Below, piece by piece: positions 25,692-35,023 of a DNA stretch of 64,000 bases. The stretch comes from Streptomyces qaidamensis. GTDB lineage: Bacteria; Actinomycetota; Actinomycetes; Streptomycetales; Streptomycetaceae. A model generated the notes under the pieces. The model saw only the letters and a program-made list of their open reading frames with translations, made no database searches and was not told the origin of the DNA. Location of the stretch: the NCBI RefSeq assembly GCF_001611795.1, contig NZ_CP015098.1:1364001-1428000 (forward strand). The letters are read 5' to 3'. Position 1 is the stretch's first letter. Each line of letters starts with the position of its first letter. A program made the position numbers and the translations under genes.

Positions 25692-26233
25692 CACTCACGT
25701 GGTACGGCCCGGACGTCCTCACCGTCGCCGACGAGTTCACCGAGGCGTACGCCGAGGTCTTCACGGCACCGCCTTGGGAGCCCCGGGACGCCGAGGAGGC
25801 CCGGCTGGAGTTCCGTGAGCGGCTGGAGACGGACGTGCGCCGTCCGGGTTTCCGGGCGGTGCTGGCGCTGTCGGAGGACGGCGGGGTGGACGGTTTCGCC
25901 ACGGGCTGGACCACCCAGGCGCCCTTCCGAACCGACCGTGCCTACGGAAAGGTGACCCGGCGGCTCGGTGCCGAGCGGGTGAACGAACTCCTCGTGGGCC
26001 ACTTCGAGATCGACGAACTGGGCGTGCGCTCCCGGGCCCGCGGTACGGGTCTGGGGCGGCGGCTGCTGTCCGCTCTCAGCTCCGGCGCACCCGGCGGCCG
26101 GGCCTGGTTGATGACCTGGAACGGCGCCCCGGACGCACTGGCCTTCTACCGCCGGGCCGGATGGCAGGAGCCGGAACCCCTGCCGGGTGAGGAGACGGAC
26201 ATGGTGGTGTTCGTCGCCCCCGGGCCGGCCTGA
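25688..26233 (+). CDS. GNAT-family N-acetyltransferase
   Basis: 181 residues. GTG 25688 overlaps the SWIM gene stop (GTGA), giving a three-gene coupled unit. The acetyl-CoA-binding motif A appears as FEIDELGVRSRARGTGLGRRLLSAL (R-x-x-G-x-G/L pattern), followed by FYRRAGWQEPE (motif B). The substrate is unknown. Its coupling to SNF2/SWIM may be incidental or may mean a protein-acetylating partner. Confidence 0.88.
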   Translation: MTLTWYGPDVLTVADEFTEAYAEVFTAPPWEPRDAEEARLEFRERLETDVRRPGFRAVLALSEDGGVDGFATGWTTQAPFRTDRAYGKVTRRLGAERVNELLVGHFEIDELGVRSRARGTGLGRRLLSALSSGAPGGRAWLMTWNGAPDALAFYRRAGWQEPEPLPGEETDMVVFVAPGPA

Positions 26234-26288
26234 CGGCGACACCTCCGGTTTCGGGCGGGGAGGGCCTCAGGGCACCAGGTCGGAGGCG

Positions 26289-26639
26289 TCAGGGCACCAA
26301 CTCGCCCTCGTTCAGGGACGGCAGGAGCGATGCGAAGCCGCTCGGCAGATCGCTGGGCATATCGCTCGGGAGCCCAGTGGGGAAGCCCGACGGCAGCCGG
26401 GTCGGCAGCCCGCTCGGCAGCCCCGTGGGCAGCTCCGTGGGGATGCCGAAGGACGGGTCCGGAGAGCGGCTCGTGCTCCCGCCGGACGGCTCGGCGTCCG
26501 GCGAGCCGCCCCGGTCCGAGGCCATCAGCACCACGAGGGACACGGCGGCGACGGCCGCGAGCACGGCGAGCAGGATCAGCAGGGGATTCCGGCGCCTGGG
26601 AGGCCTGGGCGGATGCGGCGGTACGGGCGGCAGGGCCAT
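26289..26639 (-). CDS. Small membrane-anchored protein with Pro/Leu/Ser/Gly repeats
   Basis: 116 residues from ATG 26639; a GTG at 26660 would add seven. A short Pro-rich cytoplasmic N-terminus and a basic stop (PPRRRN) precede one membrane helix (about 19-40, LLILLAVLAAVAAVSLVVLMA). An extracytoplasmic tail then has a repeated P-S/T-x-L-P pattern (PTELPTGLPSGLPTRLPSGFPTG...). The tail is low complexity and likely extended in the cell wall. No family recognised. Confidence 0.6.
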   Translation of the reverse strand: MALPPVPPHPPRPPRRRNPLLILLAVLAAVAAVSLVVLMASDRGGSPDAEPSGGSTSRSPDPSFGIPTELPTGLPSGLPTRLPSGFPTGLPSDMPSDLPSGFASLLPSLNEGELVP

Positions 26640-26763
26640 ACCGACAGAGTCGCCGCGCACCGCTCAGACCGGCAGGGGCGCGCGGAAGCTGATACGGACT
26701 CATGGCGTGGATCGCATGATTCCGCGGCATGACGGGCCCTGCGGCCGACCCGGCCGACACCGG

Positions 26764-26787
26764 CCGGCGGACCCGGCCGGCCGCCGG
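26764..26787 (-). terminator. Possible hairpin terminator after xylA
   Basis: CCGGCGG (26764-26770) pairs with CCGCCGG (26781-26787) across a GC-rich 10-nt loop, 20 bp beyond the xylA stop on the minus strand. There is no U-tract. Confidence 0.4.
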
Positions 26788-26807
26788 GCCCGCACGCGCG
26801 CGTGGAC

Positions 26808-27998
<1,191 letters not shown>

Positions 27999-28016
27999 CT
28001 ATTCGTCATGCCGATT

Positions 28017-28028
28017 TACAAATTAGTA
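28017..28028. promoter_or_regulatory. Probable XylR operator in the xylA-xylB intergenic region
   Basis: TACAAATTAGTA matches its reverse complement at 10 of 12 positions and lies in an AT-rich patch (about 28014-28030) that stands out from the GC-rich surroundings. It overlaps a CATACT -10-like box for xylA and a TTTACA -35-like box for xylB, so a bound ROK repressor could block both promoters. Confidence 0.6.
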
Positions 28029-28033
28029 TGCGA

Positions 28034-28060
28034 GCACCTCTCTGGGAAGAGACAAGGTGC
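28034..28060. promoter_or_regulatory. Compound dyad/hairpin upstream of xylB
   Basis: GCACC-TCTCT-GGGA-AGAGA-CAA-GGTGC forms two nested perfect 5-bp arms. It lies 43 bp before the xylB start, directly beside the proposed XylR operator. It could be a second operator or an mRNA hairpin. Confidence 0.5.
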
Positions 28061-28103
28061 CTCCGAACGGAGACACGTGCCGCGCGCAGTAGGGAGAAGC
28101 CCG

Positions 28104-29549
28104 ATGTCAGCAGCCGAGGGTCCGCTCGTCGTCGGTGTGGACTCGTCCACCCAGTCCACCAAGGCGCTGGTCGTCGACGCGTCCACCGGCCGGGTGGTCG
28201 CGAGCGGCCAGGCGCCGCACACGGTCTCCTCGGGGGCGGGGCGCGAGACCGATCCGCGCCAGTGGTGGGACGCGCTGTGCGAGGCGCTGCGCCAGTGCGG
28301 TGACGCGGCGCACGAGGCCGCCGCCGTGTCGGTCGGCGGGCAGCAGCACGGCCTCGTCACCCTGGACGGCCGGGGCGAGCCGGTGCGGCCGGCCCTGCTG
28401 TGGAACGACGTGCGTTCGGCGCCGCAGGCCCGCCGGCTGACCGAGGAACTGGGCGGCGCGAAGTTCTGGGCCGACCGCACCGGAAGCGTGCCCGCGGCCT
28501 CCTTCACGGTCACGAAGTGGGCGTGGCTGGCCGAGCACGAGCCGGAGGCGGTGCGTGCCACCCAGGCGGTGCGCCTCCCCCACGACTACCTCACCGAGCG
28601 GCTCACCGGGCAGGGCACGACCGACCGCGGCGACGTCTCCGGTACGGGCTGGTGGGCCTCCGGGACGGAGGCGTACGACGAGGAGATCCTCGCGCACGTG
28701 GGGCTCGACCCGGCGCTGCTGCCGCGGGTGGTCGGGCCCGGCGAGGTGGCGGGCACGGTGCGCGACGGCCACGACCTGCCGTTCTCCCGGGGCACGCTGG
28801 TCGCGCCCGGCACGGGAGACAACGCCGCCGCCGCGCTGGGCCTCGGAGTGCGGCCGGGCGTGCCGGTGATGAGCCTCGGCACCTCGGGCACGGTGTACGC
28901 CGTGTCGCGGCACCGGCCCGCCGATCCGAGCGGCACGGTGGCGGGTTTCGCCGACGCTCGCGGCGACTGGCTGCCGCTGGCCTGCACCCTGAACTGCACG
29001 CTCGCCGTCGACCGTGTCGCGGCGCTGCTGGGCCTGGACCGCGAGGCCGTGGAGCCCGGCACCGCCGTGACGCTCCTGCCCTACCTGGACGGCGAACGCA
29101 CCCCGAACCTGCCCAACGCCTCCGGCCTGCTGCACGGCCTGCGCCACGACACGACCGCGGGCCAGCTGCTCCAGGCCGCCTACGACGGAGCCGTGCACTC
29201 CCTGCTCGGCGCGCTCGGCCTGGTCCTCGACGAGGACGCCGACCCCTCGGAGCCCCTGCTGCTGATCGGCGGCGGCGCCCGGGGCACCGCCTGGCAGCAG
29301 ACCGTGCGGCGGCTGTCGGGGCGTCCCGTGCAGGTGCCCGAGGCCAAGGAGCTGGTCGCGCTCGGCGCCGCCGCGCAGGCGGCCGGGCTGCTCACCGGGG
29401 AGGACCCGGCGGCGGTCGCGCGACGCTGGGACACGGCGGCCGGGCCGGTGCTCGACGCCGTCGAGCGGGACGAGGAGACGCTGGCCAGGATCGCCGGGGT
29501 ACTCTCCGACGCGGCTCCGCTGCTGGAGCGGCCCACGGACACCCACTGA
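28104..29549 (+). CDS. xylB: Xylulokinase
   Basis: 481 residues from ATG 28104, preceded by AGGGAGA. FGGY-family kinase: N-terminal VVGVDSSTQSTKALVVD (phosphate 1), SVGGQQHGLVTLD, RPALLWNDVRS, VRLPHDYLTERLTG, GTGDNAAAALGLGV, and C-terminal LLLIGGGARGTAWQQTVRRLSGRPV with the adenosine-binding GGGA. It phosphorylates D-xylulose to xylulose-5-phosphate for the pentose phosphate pathway. It is followed after 15 bp by the ROK regulator, so the two are probably one operon. Confidence 0.97.
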   Translation: MSAAEGPLVVGVDSSTQSTKALVVDASTGRVVASGQAPHTVSSGAGRETDPRQWWDALCEALRQCGDAAHEAAAVSVGGQQHGLVTLDGRGEPVRPALLWNDVRSAPQARRLTEELGGAKFWADRTGSVPAASFTVTKWAWLAEHEPEAVRATQAVRLPHDYLTERLTGQGTTDRGDVSGTGWWASGTEAYDEEILAHVGLDPALLPRVVGPGEVAGTVRDGHDLPFSRGTLVAPGTGDNAAAALGLGVRPGVPVMSLGTSGTVYAVSRHRPADPSGTVAGFADARGDWLPLACTLNCTLAVDRVAALLGLDREAVEPGTAVTLLPYLDGERTPNLPNASGLLHGLRHDTTAGQLLQAAYDGAVHSLLGALGLVLDEDADPSEPLLLIGGGARGTAWQQTVRRLSGRPVQVPEAKELVALGAAAQAAGLLTGEDPAAVARRWDTAAGPVLDAVERDEETLARIAGVLSDAAPLLERPTDTH

Positions 29550-29564
29550 GGACTGGCGTCAGGC

Positions 29565-30773
29565 ATGACCGCACCCCTGCACGAGGCCCGTCCCTCCGGA
29601 CCGGGACGCGCGCTGCCCGACACCCAGCAGGGCATGCGCCGCCGCAACCTCGCCCGCGTCCTGCACGCCGTCCGCGCCGAGGGGCCGCTGTCCCGGGCCG
29701 CCGTCGCCTCACGGATCGGCCTGACCCGGGCGGCGGTCTCGACGCTCGTCGACGAGCTCATCCGCTCGGGGCTCCTGGAGGAACTGGGGCCCGAGCGGCC
29801 CGGCCGGGTGGGCCGGCCCGGTTCCGCGCTGGCCGTCAGCGGTCGCGGCCCGACGGGCATCGGCGCGGAGGTCGGCGTCGACCATCTCGCGGTCTGCGCC
29901 GTCGACCTGCGCGGCACGACCCGGGCGCGGGCGATACGGCAGGGAGCGAACCGCGACCGCTCCCCTGAGCCCGTGCTCGCGGAACTCAGCGAACTGATCC
30001 GGCAGGTCGTCGCCGAGGCGGAGGGCGAGGGCCTGTGGCCGGCCGGACTCGCCGTGGCCGTGCCGGGCCTGGTGGCGCGTGACGGCCGGACCGTCGTGCG
30101 CGCCCCGAACCTCGGCTGGCACGACACGGACCTCGGCACGCTGCTGCCGGCCGGCCTCCCGCTGACGGTGGACAACGAGGCCAACTTCGGCGCCCTCGCC
30201 GAACTCTGGCTGGGGGAGGACACGCCCCGCGACTTCCTGCACGTCTCGGCGGAGATCGGTATCGGTGCGGCGGTCGTGGTGGACGGCGGGCTGCTGCGCG
30301 GAACCCGCGGTTTCGCGGGCGAGTTGGGTCACGTGCCGGTGCGGCCGGACGGGCCGGAGTGCGCCTGCGGCGGCCGGGGCTGCCTGGAGCAGTACGCGGG
30401 TGAGGAGGCCGTGCTGCGTGCGGCCGGCCTGGAACCCGACGAGGACCGGGTCGGGCTGCTCGCGGGGCGCGCCGCACAGGGCGACGAGAACGTGCGCGGT
30501 GCCCTGCGCGACGCGGGGACGGCGCTCGGTGTGGCCCTGACCGGGGCGGTCAACCTGCTCGACCCGGAGAGCGTGGTCCTGGGCGGGGAACTGTCCGGTC
30601 TCGCGCCCTGGCTGCTGCCCTCGGTGCGGGATGAGCTGGCGCGGCGTACGGCAGGTCCGGTCTGTCCCGTCTCCGTGTCCCGGCTGGGACCCGAGGGCCC
30701 GCTGCTGGGGGCCGCGCACTCGGTGGTCCGGGCGGTGCTGGACGATCCGGCCGCTGTCGCCGGGCAGGCCTGA
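29565..30773 (+). CDS. xylR: ROK-family transcriptional regulator, probable xylose repressor
   Basis: 402 residues. Residues about 22-85 form a winged helix-turn-helix (RRRNLARVLHAVRAEGPLSRAAVASRIGLTRAAVSTLVDELIRSGLL). The sugar-kinase-like part has VAVPGLVARDGRTVVRAPNLGW, TVDNEANFGALAE, GFAGELGHVPV and the ROK zinc motif CACGGRGCLEQ (about 265-275). Its position behind xylB suggests control of xylA/xylB by binding the intergenic dyad and responding to a sugar. It resembles the Streptomyces Rok7B7/XylR type, which also affects wider carbon control. Confidence 0.92.
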   Translation: MTAPLHEARPSGPGRALPDTQQGMRRRNLARVLHAVRAEGPLSRAAVASRIGLTRAAVSTLVDELIRSGLLEELGPERPGRVGRPGSALAVSGRGPTGIGAEVGVDHLAVCAVDLRGTTRARAIRQGANRDRSPEPVLAELSELIRQVVAEAEGEGLWPAGLAVAVPGLVARDGRTVVRAPNLGWHDTDLGTLLPAGLPLTVDNEANFGALAELWLGEDTPRDFLHVSAEIGIGAAVVVDGGLLRGTRGFAGELGHVPVRPDGPECACGGRGCLEQYAGEEAVLRAAGLEPDEDRVGLLAGRAAQGDENVRGALRDAGTALGVALTGAVNLLDPESVVLGGELSGLAPWLLPSVRDELARRTAGPVCPVSVSRLGPEGPLLGAAHSVVRAVLDDPAAVAGQA

Positions 30774-31023
30774 AACGGGCCGTCGGCCACCGTCGCCGGC
30801 TGGGTCCGGCGCGGTCTCCCCCGTCCCCGTCCTTCCGCCCCGATCACCCGACCGGGTGAGGGAGTTGTCCACAGTCGCGGCCCCGTCCACCGCATCGCCA
30901 CGCGTCCTCATGGCCGGCCGGCAGGCGCCGTAACTTGATCACGCGGGCCGCGACCGCAACGGCCGCCGCACCGCGCAGTTGAGCAAGAGACACCCTCCCG
31001 CGGAGCCCGGAAGGCACACACCC

Positions 31024-31671
31024 ATGGAACGAAGCATGGAACGGAACACGGTACGGAACATGGACCGGAACACGGAACCGACCACCCGCTTCCCCAGCAG
31101 GCGAGGCATCCTCGCGGGCGCCGCCCTCACCGCCGTCCCCGCCGTCCTGCTCTCCGGCACCCGGGCCGATGCCCGGCCCCGGGCCGTCGACCACCCCGGA
31201 GCGGCGTGGCACCCCGCGAGCCGCAGGAACTACACGCCGTCGAACCGCCCCCGTGCCCATCCACTGCACTACGTGATCATCCACGTGGCGCAGACGACCT
31301 ACTCCGGCACCCTGTCCGTCTTCCGGAACCCCAGGACGAAGGTGTCCGCGCACTACGTGGTGCGCTCCTCCGACGGACATGTCGCGCAGTGCGTGCGCGA
31401 TTCCGACATCGCCTGGCACGCGGGGAACTGGGACTACAACACCCGCAGCATCGGCATCGAGCACGAGGGCTGGGTGGACCGGCCCGGGTACTTCACCGAC
31501 GCCATGTACGAGCGGTCGGCCCGGCTCACCGCGGCGATCTGCGAGAGGTACGACATCCCGAGGAACCGGGCGCACATCATCGGCCATCACGAGGTACCGG
31601 GCAGTGACCACACCGACCCGGGCCGGCACTGGGACTGGAAGCGCTACCTCAGACTCGTCAAATCCGCCTGA
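31024..31671 (+). CDS. Secreted N-acetylmuramoyl-L-alanine amidase (Amidase_2)
   Basis: 215 residues from ATG 31024; a TTG start at 30979 is less likely. The N-terminus has an odd short repeat (MERSMERNTVRNMDRNTEP), then a twin-arginine signal (SRRGILAGAALTAVPAVLLSG...ADA). The mature domain has zinc-ligand positions HYVIIHVAQTTY, then VSAHYVVRSSDGHVAQCV, NTRSIGIEHEGW and HHEVPGSDHTDPG. It cleaves the amide between MurNAc and the peptide in peptidoglycan outside the cell. The 250 bp before the gene holds nothing else that I recognise. Confidence 0.9.
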   Translation: MERSMERNTVRNMDRNTEPTTRFPSRRGILAGAALTAVPAVLLSGTRADARPRAVDHPGAAWHPASRRNYTPSNRPRAHPLHYVIIHVAQTTYSGTLSVFRNPRTKVSAHYVVRSSDGHVAQCVRDSDIAWHAGNWDYNTRSIGIEHEGWVDRPGYFTDAMYERSARLTAAICERYDIPRNRAHIIGHHEVPGSDHTDPGRHWDWKRYLRLVKSA

Positions 31672-31765
31672 GAACCAGGTCGGAAGCCCTCCGATCCACC
31701 TCACGTCCCGGTTACAAATCGCTCAACCTCTGGTTGCGGACCGGTAAGCAGGCGACGATGGGGCC

Positions 31766-32164
31766 ATGACTCTGGCCCAGCGCGCCATGGAGCGCCTGCA
31801 GGCCTGGCCCGACCTCATGGCGGGCCCGGCGAGTTGCGGTACCGGAAAGGCGCTCCGTTCCGTCCGTGACGAGATCGTTCACTTCCACTCCTCACGGGAC
31901 GTGGACCTCCACCTCACTCGCCGGGCCATCCAGCGGATCCATTCCGACCTCGCCGGTTCGAGCGCGATCCACCTGCTGCCCGGATCGGGCTGGGTGACGA
32001 TCCACCTCGACTGCGAGGCGGACGTCGACCTGCTGCTGAGCCTGGTGAGCATCGCCCTCAAGGCCCACCAGGCGCCCCCCGCCGATGACGACGGGCGGCA
32101 GCCCGCCGGGTGCAACTTCCGCCGGGTCACGGTGCTTCCGCGTGACGCCGTGGCGGGCGGCTGA
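31766..32164 (+). CDS. Luciferase-family domain protein (DUF5519-like)
   Basis: 132 residues. The pattern ALRSVRDEIVHFHSSRDVDLHLTRRAIQRIHSDLAGSSAIHLLPGSGWVTIHLDCEADVDLLLSLVSIALKAH fits the small luciferase-like domain family (Pfam Luciferase, often labelled DUF5519), in which light emission is not implied. It is soluble and probably dimeric. A stop-proximal TTG start for the downstream fusion gene lies 3 bp on, suggesting an operon. Confidence 0.7.
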   Translation: MTLAQRAMERLQAWPDLMAGPASCGTGKALRSVRDEIVHFHSSRDVDLHLTRRAIQRIHSDLAGSSAIHLLPGSGWVTIHLDCEADVDLLLSLVSIALKAHQAPPADDDGRQPAGCNFRRVTVLPRDAVAGG

Positions 32165-32167
32165 ACG

Positions 32168-33340
32168 TTGGCGGACGAACCGGAGGCGGTCAACGCCGAG
32201 GCCTGGGACACATACGGGGCGCACCATCTGCGACGGGGCACGGTACTACCCGAAGTGCCGGACATCGACTGGGGGTTCGAAGGCGGCGGGCCGGGGAGCA
32301 AGGTGCTCGGGGAACTGACGGGCCGACGGGTGCTGGACCTCGGGTGCGGTACGGCCCGGCACGCCGCCCACCTGGTCCGGGCCCACGGCGCGCTGGTGGA
32401 CGCGGTCGACGCCTCGGCCGGGCAGTACGAGCGGGCCCGGGCCCGCTACCGCTCACTGCCCGGGCTGCGGCTGGTCCTCGGCGACGCCGTGGAGCATCTG
32501 CGTGCGGCGGAGCCGTACGACGTCGTCTACTCCGTCAACGCCGTCCCGTACGTCGATCCGCACCGGCTGCTGCCCGCCCTCGCCGGGGCGCTGAGGCCGG
32601 GTGGCAGGCTCTGCTTCACGGTGCTGCACAGCAACAGCCGGGGTGACGGGCCGTCGGACCGGGTCGCCGCCCGGCCCGAGGTGCTGCGACTGGCGGGTGG
32701 CGGTGAGGTCACCGTCCGGATGTGGGTGCTCACGCCGGAACTCTGGACGGCGCTGCTCACCGAGTACGGGCTTCGCGTGGAGGGGATCGACGTCCTCGAC
32801 ACGCCGGAGGAGAGCAACCGGGCCTCCTACCGGCTCTTCCGGGTGACCCGGCCCGTCAGGGTCTCCTCCCGGCCGCGCGTCGACAAGGCGCCGCCGGCGC
32901 ACGCCGCGATCGGGGTGGGTGCCGTCCTGTACGGTCCGCGCGGGCTGCTTCTGGGCCGGCACCGGCGCGGGACGTGGGAGCTGCCGGGCGGGACGGTGGA
33001 GCCCGGCGAGTCGTTGCAGGAGACGGTCGTGCGGGAGCTCGGCGAGGAGACGGGCCTCGCGGCGCGGTCCGAGGACGTCCGGCTGCTCGGGACGCTCCTG
33101 GACGACGCGGGCGGGGTCGTCCGCGTGACCGTGCCCGCCCTGGTCACCGGCTGGCGGGGGGAGCCGTCGGACCAGCCCGGGGAGAGCGTGGGCCGCTGGC
33201 GCTGGTTCGCCCTGGACCGGCTGCCGGAGCAGCTGTTCGTGTGCAGCGCGCAGGCCCTCACCGCTTGGCGGCCCGGACTGCCGATCGACCACACGCCCGC
33301 GCACTACACGCCGTACGCCACCGGAACGGACGACAGCTGA
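32168..33340 (+). CDS. Bifunctional SAM-dependent methyltransferase-NUDIX hydrolase fusion
   Basis: 390 residues, TTG start at 32168. Residues 1-235 form a class I methyltransferase: [15 protein letters not shown] (motif I), [46 protein letters not shown]. Residues about 245-375 form a NUDIX hydrolase with a complete Nudix box, [24 protein letters not shown] (split here as G-x5-E-x7-REL-x-EE-x-G-L). Such fusions occur in Streptomyces; their substrate is unknown. A nucleotide-like product could be methylated and hydrolysed by the two halves. It is followed by a textbook U-tract terminator. Confidence 0.9.
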   Translation: MADEPEAVNAEAWDTYGAHHLRRGTVLPEVPDIDWGFEGGGPGSKVLGELTGRRVLDLGCGTARHAAHLVRAHGALVDAVDASAGQYERARARYRSLPGLRLVLGDAVEHLRAAEPYDVVYSVNAVPYVDPHRLLPALAGALRPGGRLCFTVLHSNSRGDGPSDRVAARPEVLRLAGGGEVTVRMWVLTPELWTALLTEYGLRVEGIDVLDTPEESNRASYRLFRVTRPVRVSSRPRVDKAPPAHAAIGVGAVLYGPRGLLLGRHRRGTWELPGGTVEPGESLQETVVRELGEETGLAARSEDVRLLGTLLDDAGGVVRVTVPALVTGWRGEPSDQPGESVGRWRWFALDRLPEQLFVCSAQALTAWRPGLPIDHTPAHYTPYATGTDDS

Positions 33341-33341
33341 A

Positions 33342-33364
33342 GCACCCAGAGGGGTGCGATTTTT
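33342..33364 (+). terminator. Rho-independent terminator with U-tract
   Basis: GCACCC-AGAG-GGGTGC (33342-33357) is followed by GATTTTT. It starts right after the fusion gene stop. A real T-run is uncommon at Streptomyces terminators. Confidence 0.85.
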
Positions 33365-33467
33365 CAGCCGTTCCCGCGCAGCAGGCGCTCAGCCGCCCTG
33401 CCGGCCGCCGTGGTCTGGTGCACTGCCCCTGAGAGTCCCGACAGTTGACGAGGCATCAGGGGGCACG

Positions 33468-34703
33468 GTGGCAGGTCGTCGCAGGCGACGGGGTGCAGGC
33501 AGAGCGGTACTGGCGTTTCTCACGGCGTTCGGCGCGCTGACCGGTGCGGCCCTGGCGGGGGCGGCTCCGGCCGGCGCCGTCCAGAAGGGCGTGCGGGTCA
33601 CACCGGGAGTGACGTACGAGGAGTTCGACATCACGGCGGCCAAGGGGGTGACGCACGCACATGTACTGAGGGTCGACCTGGGCAACCCGCAGGTCCGGGT
33701 CGATCTGCTGTACCCGGGGGCGGTGGCCGCACGGGCGCGGGTCTCGGCGATGGCGGACAGCCAGGGCGCGGTGGCCGGTGTCAACGGCGACTTCTTCAAC
33801 ATCACCGAGACGCAGCACCCGGGTGTCGAGGCGACCGGCGCGAGTGTGGGTCCGGCGATCGCGGCCGGGCGGACCCTCAAGGCGGCCGTGCCGAACGGCC
33901 AGCGGTTCGGGCCCGCGCTGCCGCCCGGCACGACCACCGAGGACGTCTTCGGCGTCGGCACCGACGGGCGGGCGCGGCTGGACCGGCTGACGCTGGAGGG
34001 GTCGGTGAGTACGGCCGAGGGGCAGCTGCCTCTCGGCGGGCTCAACCAGTACGCCCTGCCGGTGGGTTCGGTCGGTGCGTTCACCTCCGAGTGGGGCAGC
34101 GTCTCCCGGGTGCGCGCCACCTGTGGCACGGACACCGACCGTGCCGCTCCGTGCAGCACGGACACCTATGAGGTGACGGTCCGCGACGGCCGGGTCGTCT
34201 CGGCCGCCGACACCCCGGGCAGCGGTCCCATCGCCGCGGGGACCACCGTGCTGGTCGGCCGGGAGGCGGGTGCCCAGCAGCTGCGCAAGTTCTCCACCGG
34301 TGAATCGGTCGAGGTCGAGCACGGCCTCGTGGGGGCCGGGGACGGCGTCGCCTACCAGCTCGCCGTCGGCGGCTACCCGGTGCTCGCCGGCGGGCAGCCG
34401 CTGCCGGGGCTCGACGACACGACGTCGGCCGTCCGTACCGCCGTGGGGACCGCCGAGGGCGGGCGGCGGCTGCTGCTGCTCGCGCTGGACGGCGCCGCCG
34501 CCTACCGCAGCGGCCTGACGATCGCCGAAGTCGCCGGAACCCTGCGGAAGCTGGGCGCGGAGGACGCTTTCAGCCTGGACGGCGGCGGGTCGTCGACCCT
34601 GGTCGCGCGCAGTCCCGGCGCGAGCGCGGTCTCCGTGCGCAACCATCCCAGCGGCGGCGCCGAGCGCCCCGTCCCGAACGGTATCGGCGTGTTCTCGGGG
34701 TGA
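33468..34703 (+). CDS. Secreted phosphodiester glycosidase family protein (NAGPA-like)
   Basis: 411 residues from GTG 33468, with AGGGGG upstream. A basic N-terminus (AGRRRRRGAGR) and hydrophobic segment form a signal peptide ending about GAVQKG. The catalytic-like domain has VAGVNGDFFNI near its start and LDGGGSSTLVARSPG near the end; DGGGSS is the hallmark of the NAGPA domain (exopolysaccharide biosynthesis/phosphodiester alpha-GlcNAcase type). It probably acts outside the cell on phosphodiester-linked sugars. The C-terminus ends PNGIGVF, usual for the family. Confidence 0.9.
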   Translation: MAGRRRRRGAGRAVLAFLTAFGALTGAALAGAAPAGAVQKGVRVTPGVTYEEFDITAAKGVTHAHVLRVDLGNPQVRVDLLYPGAVAARARVSAMADSQGAVAGVNGDFFNITETQHPGVEATGASVGPAIAAGRTLKAAVPNGQRFGPALPPGTTTEDVFGVGTDGRARLDRLTLEGSVSTAEGQLPLGGLNQYALPVGSVGAFTSEWGSVSRVRATCGTDTDRAAPCSTDTYEVTVRDGRVVSAADTPGSGPIAAGTTVLVGREAGAQQLRKFSTGESVEVEHGLVGAGDGVAYQLAVGGYPVLAGGQPLPGLDDTTSAVRTAVGTAEGGRRLLLLALDGAAAYRSGLTIAEVAGTLRKLGAEDAFSLDGGGSSTLVARSPGASAVSVRNHPSGGAERPVPNGIGVFSG

Positions 34704-34705
34704 CG

Positions 34706-34900
34706 TCAGGGCCGCAGGCCGCTGACGATCTCGGCCGTCGCGGTGAGGCCGCTGTGGATGGTGGGGGCGACGCTGGTGCTGGCCAGTGAGAAGCCGAGCA
34801 GCAGGCAGACCAGCGCGTGGGAGATCTTCAGTCCGCCGTTGCGCAGGAAGATCACCGCAAGGATCGCGAGCAGCAGCACCACAGAGATGGAAATGGCCAT
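34706..34900 (-). CDS. Small membrane protein
   Basis: 64 residues from ATG 34900, with GGAGGAG 7 nt upstream. Two hydrophobic stretches (ISISVVLLLAILAVIFL and HALVCLLLGFSLA) flank a short basic turn RNGGLK, giving a helical hairpin with a C-terminal tail outside. I recall similar small Streptomyces proteins but no function. Convergent with the NAGPA-like gene (2-bp gap). Confidence 0.7.
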   Translation of the reverse strand: MAISISVVLLLAILAVIFLRNGGLKISHALVCLLLGFSLASTSVAPTIHSGLTATAEIVSGLRP

Positions 34901-35023
34901 CGTCAACTCCTCCGCCACGTCGCCATGTCCGGTTCACGGCGTTCGGCCGCAAGTGTGGCGTAGTGGAGGGTTCGTCCGGGCGGCTGAGCTGTCCGCCGAA
35001 CGTGTGGTGTCCCGCTGCCGCCC

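Noticed and set aside
31766-32164. Light-producing luciferase
   Set aside because: The domain is the small family only named luciferase; no flavin mono-oxygenase features are present.
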